Shown piece by piece: positions 10,685 to 22,560 of a stretch of 64,000 bases of DNA. Below the pieces are notes generated by a model. The model saw nothing but the letters and a program-made list of their open reading frames with translations. It made no database searches and had not been told where the DNA came from. Position numbers and translations under genes: made by a program. Origin of the DNA: Crossaster papposus (Eukaryota > Echinodermata > Asteroidea > Velatida > Solasteridae); contig JBAIAA010001512.1 in assembly GCA_037893245.1 (NCBI GenBank), positions 21,791 through 85,790 on the forward strand. The letters are read 5' to 3'. The number at the start of each line of letters is the position of its first letter. Within the stretch, counting starts at the first letter, position 1.

Positions 10685-10937
10685 CCAGAGCGCAGGCGTC
10701 GTCGTGTGGGCCTTCATACAGCAACTCCATGCGGTACCTTTGGGAGGTGACTGGCGACGGGAGATGGATGGTGATCATCTGTAGCAAAGCCTCGCCGGCC
10801 GGCAGCCATTTGCGCATGACGGCCTTCATCAGGGGCTTGCCCTCTTTTTCCCTGTCTTCCACCGTCAATTTGATGTTCAGTTTCTCTAGGAGTTTCGCGG
10901 TGACGTCTGGTTTGAATTTCATGATGGCGTCAAAGAC
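10685..10937 (-). pseudogene. EEF2: eEF2 exon 4, left copy (G domain to domain II)
   Basis: 253 bp, encoding [20 protein letters not shown] through [10 protein letters not shown]. The protein is identical to the right copy. Confidence 0.95.
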
Positions 10938-10977
10938 CTGCCGAAAAAAAAATAAAAAAAATTCAGGGTTATGTATT

Positions 10978-11150
10978 TACCAGAGGCCTATTTCAGGCAG
11001 CTGCTAAGCACAAATTGCTTAGCGCTAAGGTCTTGCTCAGTAAAAAACTGTGTGCTTTTAAGCCGACTACGAGCCACAAACAATATACTATCCCTGAAAA
11101 TTGGGTTTGTAAACCCGTTTTTGCCAACGACGAATGTTCAGGCCAAGCGT
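10978..11150. mobile_element. Degenerate GGCCAATTTCAT-family MITE, left copy
   Basis: It carries AGAGGCCTATTTCAGGCAGC, GCTGCTAAGCACAAA and GCTCAGTAAAAAACTG, motifs of the better preserved element at 13,370-13,627. Its right terminus is eroded. The ortholog is at about 38,067. Confidence 0.6.
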
Positions 11151-11214
11151 TAGTTATCCTGTATGACTCGTGACCCACATCATTGTTTACATGCGCAGTT
11201 GAAATACCAAAAAA

Positions 11215-11835
11215 TGTGACCTGTCCCAACAAAATAAGAGTAAAGTCGAAAATATTGAAAATTGAGATATTAGTATTTTCAAATTCTTGAGAAAAAGAGA
11301 GCTTTCCAATAGTGCATAACACTCCGGGGTTTTGCGATAATTACTTGTTACCGTGCTCTAGAAAGTCACGGGTTTCACATAACAAGTTTGTAAGAAAACT
11401 TACTTTAAACATCTTAAACAAAACACGCAAAAGATTGCAAAACAGGACAAGGTTCGGTTGAGCATAGCAACGGCTATGTTCTAATCATTATTTCTTAAAA
11501 TTGTCCACACATACAAACTATTGTATAAACAACAAAATATCTAAACTTCAAAAACGTGGGATACTTACGAGGACCTGATTTGCATATTTAATTACCGTGT
11601 TAATTAGACCACTAATGGACTTTAGTCCAACACTAACTACGCAAACACTACGGAAAATCGCGTAATTTAAGGTTTTCGATCATCTGATCGCACCCAAAAA
11701 AATGGGAATATGTAGAGGATGACTTGGGCTTTCCAAATAAGGCAAAATCTCAAAATTGACCACCCCTTCATATTTTGACTTTGGATGGCCATATCTCTGA
11801 ATCACATTACTCTCATTTTGTGGTGACAGGTCACA
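11215..11835. mobile_element. TGTGACC-family MITE, left copy
   Basis: The ends are TGTGACCTGTCCCAACAAAA and CATTTTGTGGTGACAGGTCACA (read as inverted repeats). The interior matches the element at 26,361-26,989 in opposite orientation. The ortholog is 38,310-38,921. Confidence 0.85.
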
Positions 11836-11878
11836 AATATCGATCCCTATTAAAGCAACCACCGTCATCATTCCTTAC

Positions 11879-12112
11879 CTTGTAGATGGGATCGAGCACA
11901 AACTGGTTGAAGCCTCGGACGTAACCTTCTCCGCCGGCTTTGTTCCACTTCTTCTCTTTAGCGTTATAGAACTGATCGCCCCAGAGACGCTTCATCAACT
12001 TGGCCGGCTCGATCTTGAACTTGCTGGCATAGATCTCGGCAAACTGTTTGAGAGTGAATGCCCAGCCGTGCAAGCCGGAGCCAAAGCCTACTGTGCCCTT
12101 GTAGGGATAAAC
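11879..12112 (-). pseudogene. EEF2: eEF2 exon 3, left copy (G5 region and G' insert)
   Basis: 234 bp, phase 0, encoding [20 protein letters not shown] through [11 protein letters not shown]. The segment after [15 protein letters not shown] is shorter than in vertebrate eEF2, as in other invertebrates. Confidence 0.95.
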
Positions 12113-12640
12113 CTGAACACAAAAGGGACAAAGGAATGGGAAATGATTTGATGGGATACTAGATAAATAACTTGCTATAATAAAAATCCATTTTAGAAAA
12201 AACCCCATGGGTACATAATCATTAAGGCAGAACAAAGACCAAACCAATTATCACAAACAGGATTCTGATAAACGTAGTAACATCAATTCACTTAGGCGCG
12301 AACAAAAATTACTACACAACCTGGGAAGCAACACTGAGGATTCGACTTTTGATCTTTAAATACACAAATAAACCACAAGGGAAACTGACCAGGTAAATCT
12401 GCTTAAATTTCAAAGTCCCGCCTCGACAATTTCTTTGTTCACTTTGAAATTTATGCAAATTTACCTTGTAGTTTATTGGTGTATTATAAGATAAAAAGTT
12501 GTATTCTCATTGATTGATCCCCACCATGTCGCTTCCCAGGTTGTATCGTAAAATTGGGCGTAATCCCTGGCAACACGGCATTCTGGTGTTTATGACTTCT
12601 GACTAGCGCCCTCTAACAAAGATACCGACTATTTAAGATA

Positions 12641-12706
12641 GGGCAAGATAGCTCAGTTGGTAGAGCACCGGTCCAGTATTCCAGAGGTCGCAGGTTCGAG
12701 TGCCAA
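12641..12706 (+). mobile_element. tRNA-like SINE head, left copy
   Basis: It shows A-box-like TAGCTCAGTTGG and B-box-like GGTTCGAGTGC spaced as in a tRNA. The anticodon arm is poorly paired, and the 120 bp upstream (CATGTCGCTTCCCAGGTTGT) recur with it at 41,285 and 55,861, so this is a dispersed SINE and not a tRNA gene. Confidence 0.75.
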
Positions 12707-12755
12707 TTTCTTTTTTCAATTTGAAACTTACACAAATTTACCTTGTAGGACCATA

Positions 12756-12828
12756 CAGTATTGGGTTTTGCTCCACACCTTAAGTTTGAACGTCACAATC
12801 TCAAGGTGTGAGGCAAAACCCAATACTG
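12756..12828. repeat. Inverted repeat beside eEF2 exon 2, left copy
   Basis: Arms of 26 bp (CAGTATTGGGTTTTGCTCCA and onward) are separated by ~21 bp and differ at two positions. The same hairpin is kept at 41,400-41,480. Confidence 0.85.
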
Positions 12829-12864
12829 TAATGGTTTCATCAAAATAATTTTAATATTTGTTAC

Positions 12865-13073
12865 CTGGATATCTCCCATGGGTCCTTGCTCGTCAGCATA
12901 AGTGGCTACAATCACGTTGATGCTCTCCACGATACGCTGGAAGGTCTGGTAGAGGTCTTCCATCTCCAGCTGCAGTTCCAGCAGGGCCCGGTCCATTTTG
13001 TTCATGAACACCACGGGCTTGATTCGCTCAGCGATAGCCTGACGCAACACCGTCTCCGTCTGAACGCACACAC
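12865..13073 (-). pseudogene. EEF2: eEF2 exon 2, left copy (G4 NKMD motif)
   Basis: 209 bp, encoding [20 protein letters not shown] through MGDIQ. It contains the guanine-specificity motif NKMD. Only two bases differ from the right copy, one of them changing DEQGPMG to DEHGPMG there. Confidence 0.95.
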
Positions 13074-13369
13074 CTGCAAACGTTTCAGGGTTCAGAGAGC
13101 CAATTTAAATGAACCGTGGATTTCTCTTTTATGGGGGGTTCAATTCTTTGTCTTTTGAAAGAGAATAAGGCTTTTTAAGACTTAAGCGGGTGCTCTCTAC
13201 ATTAAGTTTTGCTGCACAATGAGTTACCAAATTTACTTTGGGTTAAGTTATCAAACCTAATAAATTTTAAGCTATATTGAGCTTAAAAAAACCAAAAAAA
13301 ACCAAACATATTTAAAAGATTTGACCTGCTAGAAGTTTGACAAGTTTATTACTGTAAGCACAAGACCAG

Positions 13370-13627
13370 AGGCCAATTTCATAAAACGTCTAAGCACAAA
13401 AATTTGCTTAGCACAAAAATTTGCTTAGCACAAAAATAGTTTTGCTCAGTAAAAACTGGTTACAAGCCAAAACTCCAAATGCTCTTTATGCTAAGCAAAA
13501 ACCAGCTAAATACAGTCACAAACAATAAATATTACCTGAAAATTAGATTTGTAACCCTGTTTTCCCAAGGGAAGAATTTTCATGCTAAGCACATTTTTGT
13601 GCTTGCATGTTTTATGAAATTGGCCCC
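13370..13627. mobile_element. GGCCAATTTCAT-family MITE, left copy
   Basis: The ends are inverted (AGGCCAATTTCATAAAACG and CATGTTTTATGAAATTGGCC). Inside are the repeated phrases AAGCACAAAAATTTGCTTAG and GCTCAGTAAAAACTGGTTAC. The ortholog is at 42,022-42,279. Confidence 0.85.
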
Positions 13628-13886
13628 TGTTGGAGTTTTGCAGGTTCTGTTTAGTAAACACTGAACCTGTGAGCAGCTACTCAAGTTTGTCAGGTTAGGT
13701 ACGGTTTCCAGTGCAGGGCATTGGGGTTTATAACCTCAATATTTGTAGATTCACACAATCCTGTTTGCTGGCAATTACAAGTTCAGCCCGGCACATGTTT
13801 AACTTGACATTCAAATATTCAGAATAAAGCGAACAATAAGTTACACAAAAAATGACCAGCGCTATTCTGAGCGCACTTTAACGTAC

Positions 13887-14068
13887 CACTGACACAATCC
13901 ACCACAACTAGTGCACCGTCGGTCACACGTAGAGCCGCAGTCACTTCAGAGGAGAAGTCGACGTGGCCAGGAGAGTCAATCAGATTGATCAGAAATCCAT
14001 TGCCATCCTTCTCCTGGGTGATGTACTGCATGTCGACATCCGCCAATTCATAGTACAAGGAGATGGCA
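13887..14068 (-). pseudogene. EEF2: eEF2 exon 1 of those visible, left copy (G3 DSPGH motif)
   Basis: 182 bp starting with the third base of a Ser/Thr codon, then [20 protein letters not shown] through VVVDCVSG. It holds the switch II motif DSPGHVDF. The acceptor reads CATCATGCAG. Residues before this point need at least one further upstream exon that I cannot find. Confidence 0.95.
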
Positions 14069-14246
14069 CTGCATGATGGAAAACCCCCAAAAAGAGTGTA
14101 AATACTTCAAACTTGATCTTTCCCAAGTCCTCCAAAATCCTCTTTGCCAAAAATGAGAAATCAAGAAATCAATTGATTTTGTAGGATTTACTATAGCAAG
14201 GTACAGGTTGCACCTAATGCTGTTTAAGGTTAGCCATGCACACATA

Positions 14247-14639
14247 TGTGACCCGCTCTGTGAAAATGAGTCAGATGTCGCAGAATGCACTTACAAGATT
14301 TGGGTGGTTGAACGTATGACAATTTTATATTCCTATTTCATGATTTTCAGCTTGGTTAGGATCTATATTTTCAATTTCTACATTAAAACATGCTGAATTA
14401 AATCAGATTCAGTGAGAAAAACCGGTTTTGTATTCTATTGCATACATCTCCTAAAGGGAAATATTTTGTTTTAAATGCACAATTTCTGTCATGAAGTTTT
14501 TTTTTAGATTTCACAAGATCGTCAAAATTAAGACTAACATATCAAATTAAAGAGGACAGTGCACTCTTTCTAATGGTATACATGTATATAACTCTGTAAA
14601 ATTTTCGACATCTGACTCATTTTCACAGAGCAGGTCACA
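14247..14639. mobile_element. TGTGACC-family MITE with GTGAAAATGAG ends, left copy
   Basis: Inverted ends TGTGACCCGCTCTGTGAAAA and TTTTCACAGAGCAGGTCACA are flanked by TA on each side, a Tc1/mariner-type target duplication. The ortholog is at 42,899-43,290. Confidence 0.88.
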
Positions 14640-15073
14640 TATATGCCTAAATAACATGACATCTGCACTGGTTCTGGATATCATCGACACTGCCTCAACA
14701 AATCAACAGTACTGTTGGGAAAATTGTGCAGAATTCAGGCAGTGGCCACGCCTCCCGTGAACAAATTAAAGAAACAATGGAAGATCTTGGAGGACTGCGG
14801 CTGTATCAATTTGTTTTGTACACGGTCGCAGGAGGATTATGCTGGATTAATCTCATCTCTATCCCCACAGGTTGATAGAGAACAACCTAAGTAAAGTGTC
14901 TTGCCAGAAAAACAAAAATACAAAATTTTGCAGTTGGTGTTCAAAATGATGTGTCATCTCACGTGAATCAGACACCATTAACCATTAGACCAAACCTCCT
15001 GGATTGAATCTAGAAATCAAACAAAACTGTTTTGTTTTTGTTAGCAGTTATACTATTGGGTTCAAATTTCGTT

Positions 15074-15150
15074 CATTTTTTTTCTCCATCTAAAGAGTAG
15101 GTAGCATGTGATTCACATGCTACCTACTCTTTAGATGGAGAAAAAAAATG
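15074..15150. repeat. Near-perfect 38-bp-arm palindrome, left copy
   Basis: Two 38-bp arms with a single-base spacer match with no mismatch. The centre is AGCATGTGATTCACATGCT and the arms end in runs of T and A. The ortholog at 43,725-43,801 has one extra A. Confidence 0.97.
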
Positions 15151-15223
15151 TGAACTTCACAGGTTCACAGTACGCGTGAAATATCCGCATATGCATTCAC
15201 ACGTGCGTGCGTTTCTCTCTTAC

Positions 15224-15359
15224 CTGTCATTCGTTCGATATGACTGAACCTTTGAGCTGCTCGTCTGCCAAGTTCTCCCGATTTAAAACTTCTGCTGATT
15301 CCACTAAATACTCGTCCCTCATCATAATGGGCACCGAATACAGACCGGCTTTCATAATT
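15224..15359 (-). other. Candidate exon of unassigned gene, left copy
   Basis: A 136-bp segment lies between an acceptor (TTTTTTTAAAG) and a strong donor (ACAG then GTAAGAG) on the minus strand. One frame is open throughout (NYESRSVFGAHYDEG through SHIERMTG). That frame does not join in phase to eEF2 exon 1, and the frame that would join has stops. It may be a 5' untranslated exon of the eEF2 locus, an exon of another gene, or chance. Confidence 0.35.
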
Positions 15360-15784
15360 CTTTAAAAAAACAGAAAATATAATTGAAATTATTCTTCCAT
15401 TGTTCCAGTGTTGTAGTACCAGAACTCGCACCAAATTATGTAAACATAATAATGACCCTATAAACTCCCTGTGAAATTATTTCCCTGGCATGCTGTCATT
15501 TTGAAGAATTTGAAGTAGTCTAAAGATGTGTCCCAGAGATGCATTTTTTGAAATTTCCATTAAGCAGTTGGTTCCATATCGAAATCTAAGAATATTATTT
15601 TATTGGAATAAATATCATTCACAGAACTAAACCTTCGTCAGGTTAGTTGTCAAGCACTTTTCTTTAGATTTTTGAGAACTTTTGCTGCTTTCAAACAATA
15701 AAAATGTACAACTGACAATAAGTAAAATTTTGTTGATGTCTTGGATATATTTGAACAATGTATTGTGCCCTTCAAAAGATTGTA

Positions 15785-15990
15785 AAGGTAGGATACACCA
15801 TCAGTAATTGCTTGAATTATCAAGAATGGGTACATTTTGGGGGGTTGTATTTTATAGTAAACATTGTTTAACTGACTTGTCCGGAGTTTTACAATCATTG
15901 GATGTTAAGAAAAGCAAGAAAAACAATACTCGTTTTCAACCGCCGCAAGGCAGTAGTTCTTATATTGTTCCTGTTTTTGTAACCCTAACC
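15785..15990. mobile_element. AAAGGTAG-family MITE fragment, left copy
   Basis: It begins AAAGGTAGGATACACCATCA and continues as in 28,551-28,878 through GGGGGGTTGTATTTTATAGT. The right end is lost. The ortholog is at about 44,441. Confidence 0.65.
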
Positions 15991-16400
15991 CCCTAGGCCT
16001 TACTTTGGGCTAAAGAACTGCGTACTACAGAATACTACTTAGTATTTTGTAGCATTGGGTCTCTCCGTGACTGATGATTGGGTGTGTACTGACAGAGTAC
16101 AGATACTGCCAACTACAAAATACTAATAGTGGCAATACAGGTCAGTAATACTTACCTGGCAAAAAATGCAGTAGTCCAACCTTGACCCATTGTGTCCCAA
16201 TTTACAATTTTTGCTGTAGAGTCTACACAGCATACATGGGCAATGCACACTCAGCAAGCAGAGGAACCCAATGCTAAAAAGTACTACGAGTGCAATAAGT
16301 GGTGAAGTACTAAAAATTACTACAGGCATTGCACAAAAGTCAGTGAGAGTACTGCATACTACTTTTTACTACTAGTAAAAAGTGAGAAAATCAGGCCTCA
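15981..16400. mobile_element. Putative CCCTAACCCCCTAGG-type element with TACTAC motifs, left copy
   Basis: It starts AACCCTAACCCCCTAGGCC, like the TTAA-flanked element at 40,520. The interior repeats short blocks such as GTACTAC, AATACTA and AGTACTAC in both orientations. The far end is not defined. The ortholog is at about 44,638-45,055. Confidence 0.4.
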
Positions 16401-16913
16401 AAATGTGGATCAATGTTCGCCGATTCAAATGCACGTAGTCATTGTTGAGCAAAGTCAACAGCTGTTACCTGTTTCGTGCACTGTGCGTAGTGGATTATAC
16501 TCACAGACATATAAACACATACTAATGATTAAGACCGCCAGGTCCTATTTAAAACTACAGGGAGATTTCGTGATTTCGCGGCGCCTGACTAAAATACTAA
16601 CTATGGGCAAATTTAGCCCTCGGTACTATAGCATGTACTAGGGAATTTGGGAATTTGTACACACCCGAACTGTTCCAGTCAAATAATTATATGAAAGCAT
16701 TTATCGATTTGAAAGAAAATGTCATAGGTTATACCATATAGATTAAGCATATCCAGTGCCAATCTTGATACCCTCAAATAAAGACTTTTAGGCCCATTTT
16801 GTGTTAAGCGCGTTGCCCGGTATGTGCACAGAACGTAAAAAGCGCGCGGTAGGTTGCCCATCGAACGAAAGATAGTCATGTGCAGATGTGTTGTCGGTGG
16901 TTATTATACAGAC

Positions 16914-17882
16914 GTTTTCTTAGTTCCGGATCGCAAAAACAATTCAGGCTGTTTTCGGCAAGTCTAATCCTCGAAATTCAAATGAAATAGGTTTAGTAGT
17001 TTACCTAAAGTGATAGAGAAACTACAGTTTTTGTTTCGATATTTATGCTCTTTTTAATTTGAAAATACGACGTCAAATATACTGACACCACTTTTCCTAG
17101 TTGCGGATCGGTTCAACCAATTCCGGATCGGATAAAAAACTGCTTCGTACATGAAAAATAATCACGCTAGAACCAACCCAAATAAAGCCTATATTTCTGA
17201 TAAAGTATTCATTATTTTATATAAATACAGTTTAAAATACATTTCAAATACTTCCACTTCAAATCAAGTTCAAAAAGAAGACTTGCAAGGTCCAAGCAAG
17301 GAAATGTTTTGAAATGTTTTGTCCGTGTAGCGTGCGCGACCGGTACGTGTGTGGCGCGGCAACGAGCCGATAAACATTGACCGATCACATCGCAAGCCCA
17401 TCGCAGAACACGTCATATGAAAACGCTTGCGCGCGTGTAGTTGATGCATGTATTTTACGCGCGATCCGGAACTAGGAAAAGATATACGTTCAGTCTTTGG
17501 CAGATTTTTTAATACTGGAGACTTTTAGACTTATTTTTACTCAACAAATAATCGATGCATGAGTTTTATACAACTGTAGACTACAAAATGGCATAAATGA
17601 AATCAAACGTTTTGAGTGACATGTCGCAGTATATTTGTTCGTGGTTTTGCGGCTCCCGTGATTTCTACAAACCGTCCAAACATGTCAAAGTACGAGTCGA
17701 AAATCTAGCCAAAATTCCTTTTCTGGATATTTTATTGAAAAGATATTTATGTAACAAAAAGCTTGTATGTTTCTTCTCAAAATGCACTTCATCTAAAACA
17801 ATAGTATTGGAGACCAAGCCATAAGAGGTAGGTTTTTATTTGAAGCGATCCGGAACTAGGAAAAATCCGGAACTAGGAAAAC
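16914..17882. mobile_element. ~970-bp DNA element with TTCCGGATC terminal motif, left copy
   Basis: Its ends are inverted: GTTTTCTTAGTTCCGGATCG and ATCCGGAACTAGGAAAAC. The same motif recurs several times inside near each end (17,095, 17,126, 17,464, 17,848), a subterminal repeat pattern typical of non-autonomous transposons. A 75-codon plus-strand reading frame at 17,597-17,824 resembles nothing I recognise. The ortholog is 45,574-46,539. Confidence 0.65.
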
Positions 17883-18080
17883 AACTGTACTGACTGTTCC
17901 TTGATGAGTGACTGTACACACCGTCCAAAACATGTTTCTTTGACCTATACTAGCCTACATACATCAAAGACATGCGTCTTTTATAAAACAAACTTTCTCT
18001 ATACTGCACAGGCACATTTTTTTACCTTTGACGTTGCCTTTTCAACTCCAAATAAAACAGCGAAATAAAAAGTTCCTTAC

Positions 18081-18128
18081 AAATTACAGCTGTTTCATAA
18101 TCATATAAACAGGCCAAGGGCGCCGCCA
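18081..18128 (-). other. Candidate 5' coding exon in a GC-richer block, left copy
   Basis: On the minus strand an ATG in good context (G at -3, G at +4) opens MAAPLACLYDYETAVI and meets a strong donor GTAAGG. It sits in a GC-richer block that could be a promoter. No in-phase partner exon was found, and the unassigned exon at 15,224 does not fit its phase. The right-copy equivalent is 46,727-46,775. Confidence 0.25.
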
Positions 18129-18532
18129 TTACTAAAACTATTCGCGCCTCGACTTTTGAGGGCGCTACACATTATTTTTTTCAAAACAGTCACTTCAGAC
18201 TATAGAGCTATATTAAATTACTTTAGCTCTCTGCTTTAGACGCATCGCGTCCAAAACGGCAAAAGCGACAATTCTCTTATTATTATTTTTTCTATTTTTT
18301 TTTGAAGACACATTTTTGTTTGTTTTTGTACCAACTTGTATCTCACCGAAATTTCGCGACGATTTTCTCTCCACTGATGTTTACTCGGTTCGGGAACCGT
18401 TGAGGGTGGTTGGCCCCGGTGCGCTGGATAGCTGGGCTAGATAGCCCTTTCGCTGGACTATGTTGTTCTCTAACACAATGACTGCTAGATGGACCTTGCA
18501 GTAGGCCCAATCGGATTCGCAGTTTGCTTCCT

Positions 18533-21500
18533 ATTCAAGTTTCAAGTTTATTCACACACGTATTTCAATGTTGGCAACAACAAAACAATCATTACAAGTA
18601 AGCACAATATAAATACAAACAGTTAATTAAATGATAATGTGAAAATTAAACTACTAAGTGTAGAAAAAAAGAACATGTCAACATTGAGGAAAAAGAAGAA
18701 GCCGAAGCTTTTATTCCTTTCCCTATCCCCCACCCTTACCCCAACCCAGACACATTAACTACGGACAACATACAAGGACTACAATAAACAATTACACTTA
18801 CAGGAGATCAGGCCAAATAATAAATAAATGAATTACCATCATTCAGCAAGTTAAGTTTGATTTTGTTTTCAAAAAATATGAAGAGAACAAGACTGCTTGA
18901 CATCCGTCAGACTATTTCAAAATTTGATTCCACGTTGTTGGGGACTATTTTTGTTTAATAAAGATGTACGGTTAAAATGTTGAAACAACAGTTTTCGAGA
19001 TGTACTTCTGGTTACATAACAATGAACATCTGAGGTTAAAATGAAAAGATGATTAAAGCAATGGGGTAATAAATTATTTATTAGTTTAAACATAAATATG
19101 CCAAGATTAAAATAATAAATATTAGTCAACTTAAGCAGGTTCAAATGGGCAAATAGAGGAGTTGTGTGATCTAAATAACCCGCTTTAGAAATAATACGTA
19201 CAGCTCTTTTTTGTAAGAGAAATAATTTATTATGTTGAGAAATTGAGCCACCCCAGACAATAACTGAATAATTTAAATAAGGAAGTATGAACGAATTATA
19301 CAATGTTAATAAAACATTACTGGGAAGAATCGGCTTCAATCGATTCATAACACCAATCTTTTTAGAGACCTTAGTACTAGTAGCCAAAGTATTGATATGA
19401 TTAGACCAACTTAAATGACTATCAATGTTAATACCTAAAAGGTTGGTATTGGAAACTTGTTGAAGAATGATACCATTTAATACCAAAGGAACAGTTTGAG
19501 AATATTTACAATTACCAGAACTGAAAATAATATAATTTGTTTTGAAGAGATTGACAGATAATTTATTAGATAACAACCCTTAATAAGTTTAACATTTAAG
19601 TTTTGAATACCAGTATTAATATCATTATGGTCATACAATAAACTTGTATCGTCTGCAAATAAACAAAATGAAATAATTTTCGAAGAATTACAAATATCGT
19701 TTATGTAAATAAGAAATAATAATGGGCCCAACACAGAACCTTGAGGTACGCCACATGAAATATATTGATCCATGGAGATGGCAGAATTATTGTAACACAC
19801 AAATTGCTTTCTATTACAAAGATAACTTTTAAACCATTCCAAAGCAATACCACGTATACCATACTGGTCTAATTTCCGAATGAGGATGTCGTGATTAACC
19901 GTGTCAAAAGCCTTTGACAGGTCCAAAACAATTCCAATAGATAGTTTCTTATTATCAATGGCACCAAGTATTTTATTAACAACCTGAACTATAGTCATCT
20001 CGGTGGACCTATTTTTCCTAAAACCAAATTGAGAATCAGACAATATACCATTTTTGTCCACAAATGATATGAGATGATTAAAAATCTTCTTCTCAAACAC
20101 TTTACTGTAAATTGACAAGATTGATATGGGTCTGTAATTTCCAATTTCATTCTTATTTCATTTTTGTGTATATAGCCGGGAACGACTTTGCCAATCTTTA
20201 ATCCATCAGGGATTATTCCTGAAGTAATAGATTTGTTAACAATAAGGGCAAGTGGCTTGGCCAAGGAATATTTAGCTTTTTGTTTAGTACAATAGAACTA
20301 ATACAGTCCCATCCTGGTGCCTTACTGCTGGACATTAATATCTACTATTTCTTCTTGTAAAATGGGAATAAAGAAAACAGAATTCGAACATCTATCATTA
20401 AGGTAGAACTCGAAAGTTGTATCAGGAGTCGGAAGCTGACTAGCAATATTATTACCAATATTAACAAAGTAATTATTAAATGTATCAGCTATATTTCTAT
20501 CACCGTGGACTTCATTATTATCACAGACAAAACAAGATGGATTATGCTTAGATTGAGATTTGTTTAGCAAGGAATTAATAAGTTTCCAAATACCTTTGAT
20601 GTTCGATTTTTCGTGGTTAAATCTAAAACTAAAATAGTTTTTCTTAGCAAGTTTAATCAAGCTATTGAGTTTATTTCTAAATTTCGTATAACAGGTTTTA
20701 TTTTGTATAGAATGTTTTCAAATACTGTTTGTATAAATAATTATGTTTTCTTATAGAGTTATAAATACCATTTGTTAACCAAGAAGATTTATGTTTGTTA
20801 AAATTAATATTGATTTCTACTTGGGGAAAATGATGATTATACAGTTTCGTAACATGATCAATAAATACATCGTACATTACGTTAACATCATAAGTTATTA
20901 TGGGACTCCAGTCTGTCTCATTAAGATCAACAATAAACTGTTCAATGTTATCGTCAGAAAAGTCACGTTTAAAATTGGAGTCGGTATTAAACTGTTGTTT
21001 AATACTAGCTACCACCAAAAACACAGGCAAGTGATCACTTAAGTCGGTAACTAAGACTCCGGCACAGTGGTTAGAGAAATTATTGGTAAAAATAGTATCA
21101 ATTAAAGTGGAACTATGATCTGTTATTCTTGTAGATTTACTAATAGTTGGGAAAAAAGAATAAGAGCTAAGTATATTCAGAAAATTAGTCACACTGCAAT
21201 CAGAATTATAATTGAATAAATTAATAATAAAATCACCCATCATATAACACTTTTTGTTGTTATTTACTTGAGCTCGTATTTGTGTAAAATAGGTTATAAA
21301 ATTATCGTGAATAGCATTAGGGGTTTATAGATGATTCCAATAATAACATTAGTTGTATGGATATTATCCAGCTCAATAAAACAAGCTTCAATATCAGAAT
21401 TAAATACACACATTTCATTGCGAACCTTATGAGATAAATTCTGATTGATATAAAAAGCCACTCCACCGCCTCTTTTATCAGATCTACAAAAACCTTCGAT

Positions 21501-21890
21501 GTTATAGTGAGGAAGCTGGATAAGGGGGTCATTGAGATCCTTAAGCCATGTCTCCGAAATACCAATGACTGAAAACTCCAAGGTTAACAGATTAATATAA
21601 TAAGAAATATTATTGAAACTTGTAATGAGACTACGAGCATTAATATGAAGTAATTTAACATTAGTAGTATTAGCAGTGAATGTATTCAGGAAAGTATCCT
21701 GGTCATAATAATCACATCTAATATCTGGTAAATCATAGTTTAGGTCGAAATCAATATTATTGTCTACAAAAGATGTGAAATTAAGGTAAAAACAGATATA
21801 CACTAAGTAGTCGATCTCCTGAACAGGTAACAAACTGACAAGAACAAGGACAAAAACAATACACATAACGGTAATTATACATAATAAATG
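18533..21890 (-). mobile_element. CR1/L2-like non-LTR retrotransposon, inactivated, left copy
   Basis: Minus-strand coding fragments follow the order of a LINE ORF2. The endonuclease (HINARSL, ISETWLKD, DKRGGGVAFYI) is at 21,866-21,294. Linker pieces follow to 20,322. The reverse transcriptase (QFGFRKNRSTE, LDLSKAFDTVNHD, GVPQGSVLGPLLF, FADDTSLLYD) is at 20,118-19,477, and the C-terminal thumb region at 19,576-18,917. Several frameshifts break the frame, and the one near 19,576 is shared by both copies, so the element was dead before the duplication. The 3' end has AATAAA and a short ACTTGAA-type tail. The 5' part beyond 21,002 is not in the right copy. Confidence 0.92.
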
Positions 21891-22560
21891 AAATAAAACT
21901 CGAAAATATAATATAAGGCGTGGTGTCAGATCATATTACTCCCCCGATTCAAAAATAAAATAGTGCGGTGCATTTGAAAATCTATCATTGACCACCACCA
22001 GAAAGCTATAGGAAATTTACCAGCCAAAAAGCAGACCCTTCCAAGCATGGAGTAATATACTAGTTTATTGCTCCATGGGCCAACTAGGTGCAGACTCGAC
22101 TATCCTCCAGCCAAACCCGACTACTGTAGGCGTCCACAGAGTATAGCTACAAATTCACAAAAGACGCTGATTTAATTAACACAGGCCATGGAACGTTAAA
22201 AATTTAAATCACAATAAACACAATAACCATTCTTTGATTACAATAATGGTTAAGCGCGTAAGCTGAGAAATGTTTGAGTTTAAATCACAATAGATACAAT
22301 GACCATTCTTTAAAAATTGAAAATGGCGTCCCCAGCAAAGAATTGTGATTTTTGTTGTTTACTCAGGAAATGGTAAACGCAGTAAATCACGAAACAAATG
22401 TATATATTGGCACACAATATTGTACATATACCCGCAACAAATGCTAAAAACATGTACACAAATATTCGTAAATACCATCATTATTCTCAAACCACACACA
22501 AAGCCACCTTGACACGATGATTTGACTTTTTGTATGCAAATTAGGTCCAAATGTAATAAT
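21891..22560. other. Intergenic, no gene seen
   Basis: AT-rich. It contains a two-copy tandem motif TTTAAATCACAATA about 75 bp apart (near 22,203 and 22,279), each followed by ACCATTCTTT. No exon or RNA gene is recognisable. Confidence 0.6.

Larger units (their letters stand above)
388..14068 (-). pseudogene. EEF2: Elongation factor 2 (eEF2), left tandem copy, frameshifted and incomplete at both ends
   Basis: eEF2 is the cytosolic GTPase that moves tRNA and mRNA through the ribosome after each peptide bond. Eleven minus-strand exons are visible, from [10 protein letters not shown] (14,068) to the exon ending YLPVNESFG (388). All visible splice junctions match the right copy, and the intron between 6,440 and 5,033 uses a GC donor. 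Exon 10 (1,355-1,481) has a 56-bp deletion, not a multiple of three; it removes the segment just after the diphthamide loop and shifts the frame. The final exon would lie left of base 1. The first ~75 residues (P-loop, switch I) are not found between this copy and the next. All other exons stay open and differ from the right copy mainly at synonymous sites, so decay looks recent. An assembly error at the deletion is the main alternative. Confidence 0.8.

Noticed and set aside
10621-11007. Plus-strand 128-codon frame (and its right-copy equivalent at 37,710)
   Set aside because: It lies antisense over eEF2 exon 4, is identical in both copies because the exon is, and resembles no protein.
12641-12706. 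A functional tRNA gene (also 41,285 and 55,861)
   Set aside because: The anticodon arm pairs poorly or the loop lacks the invariant T, there is no run of T after it, and the flanks repeat with it. It is a SINE head.
15224-15359. This segment as the missing N-terminal exon of eEF2
   Set aside because: No frame resembles the P-loop or switch I region, and the frame that joins exon 1 in phase has stops.
17597-17824. 75-codon frame as a host gene
   Set aside because: It lies inside an element with inverted TTCCGGATC ends and is preserved only because the region is duplicated.
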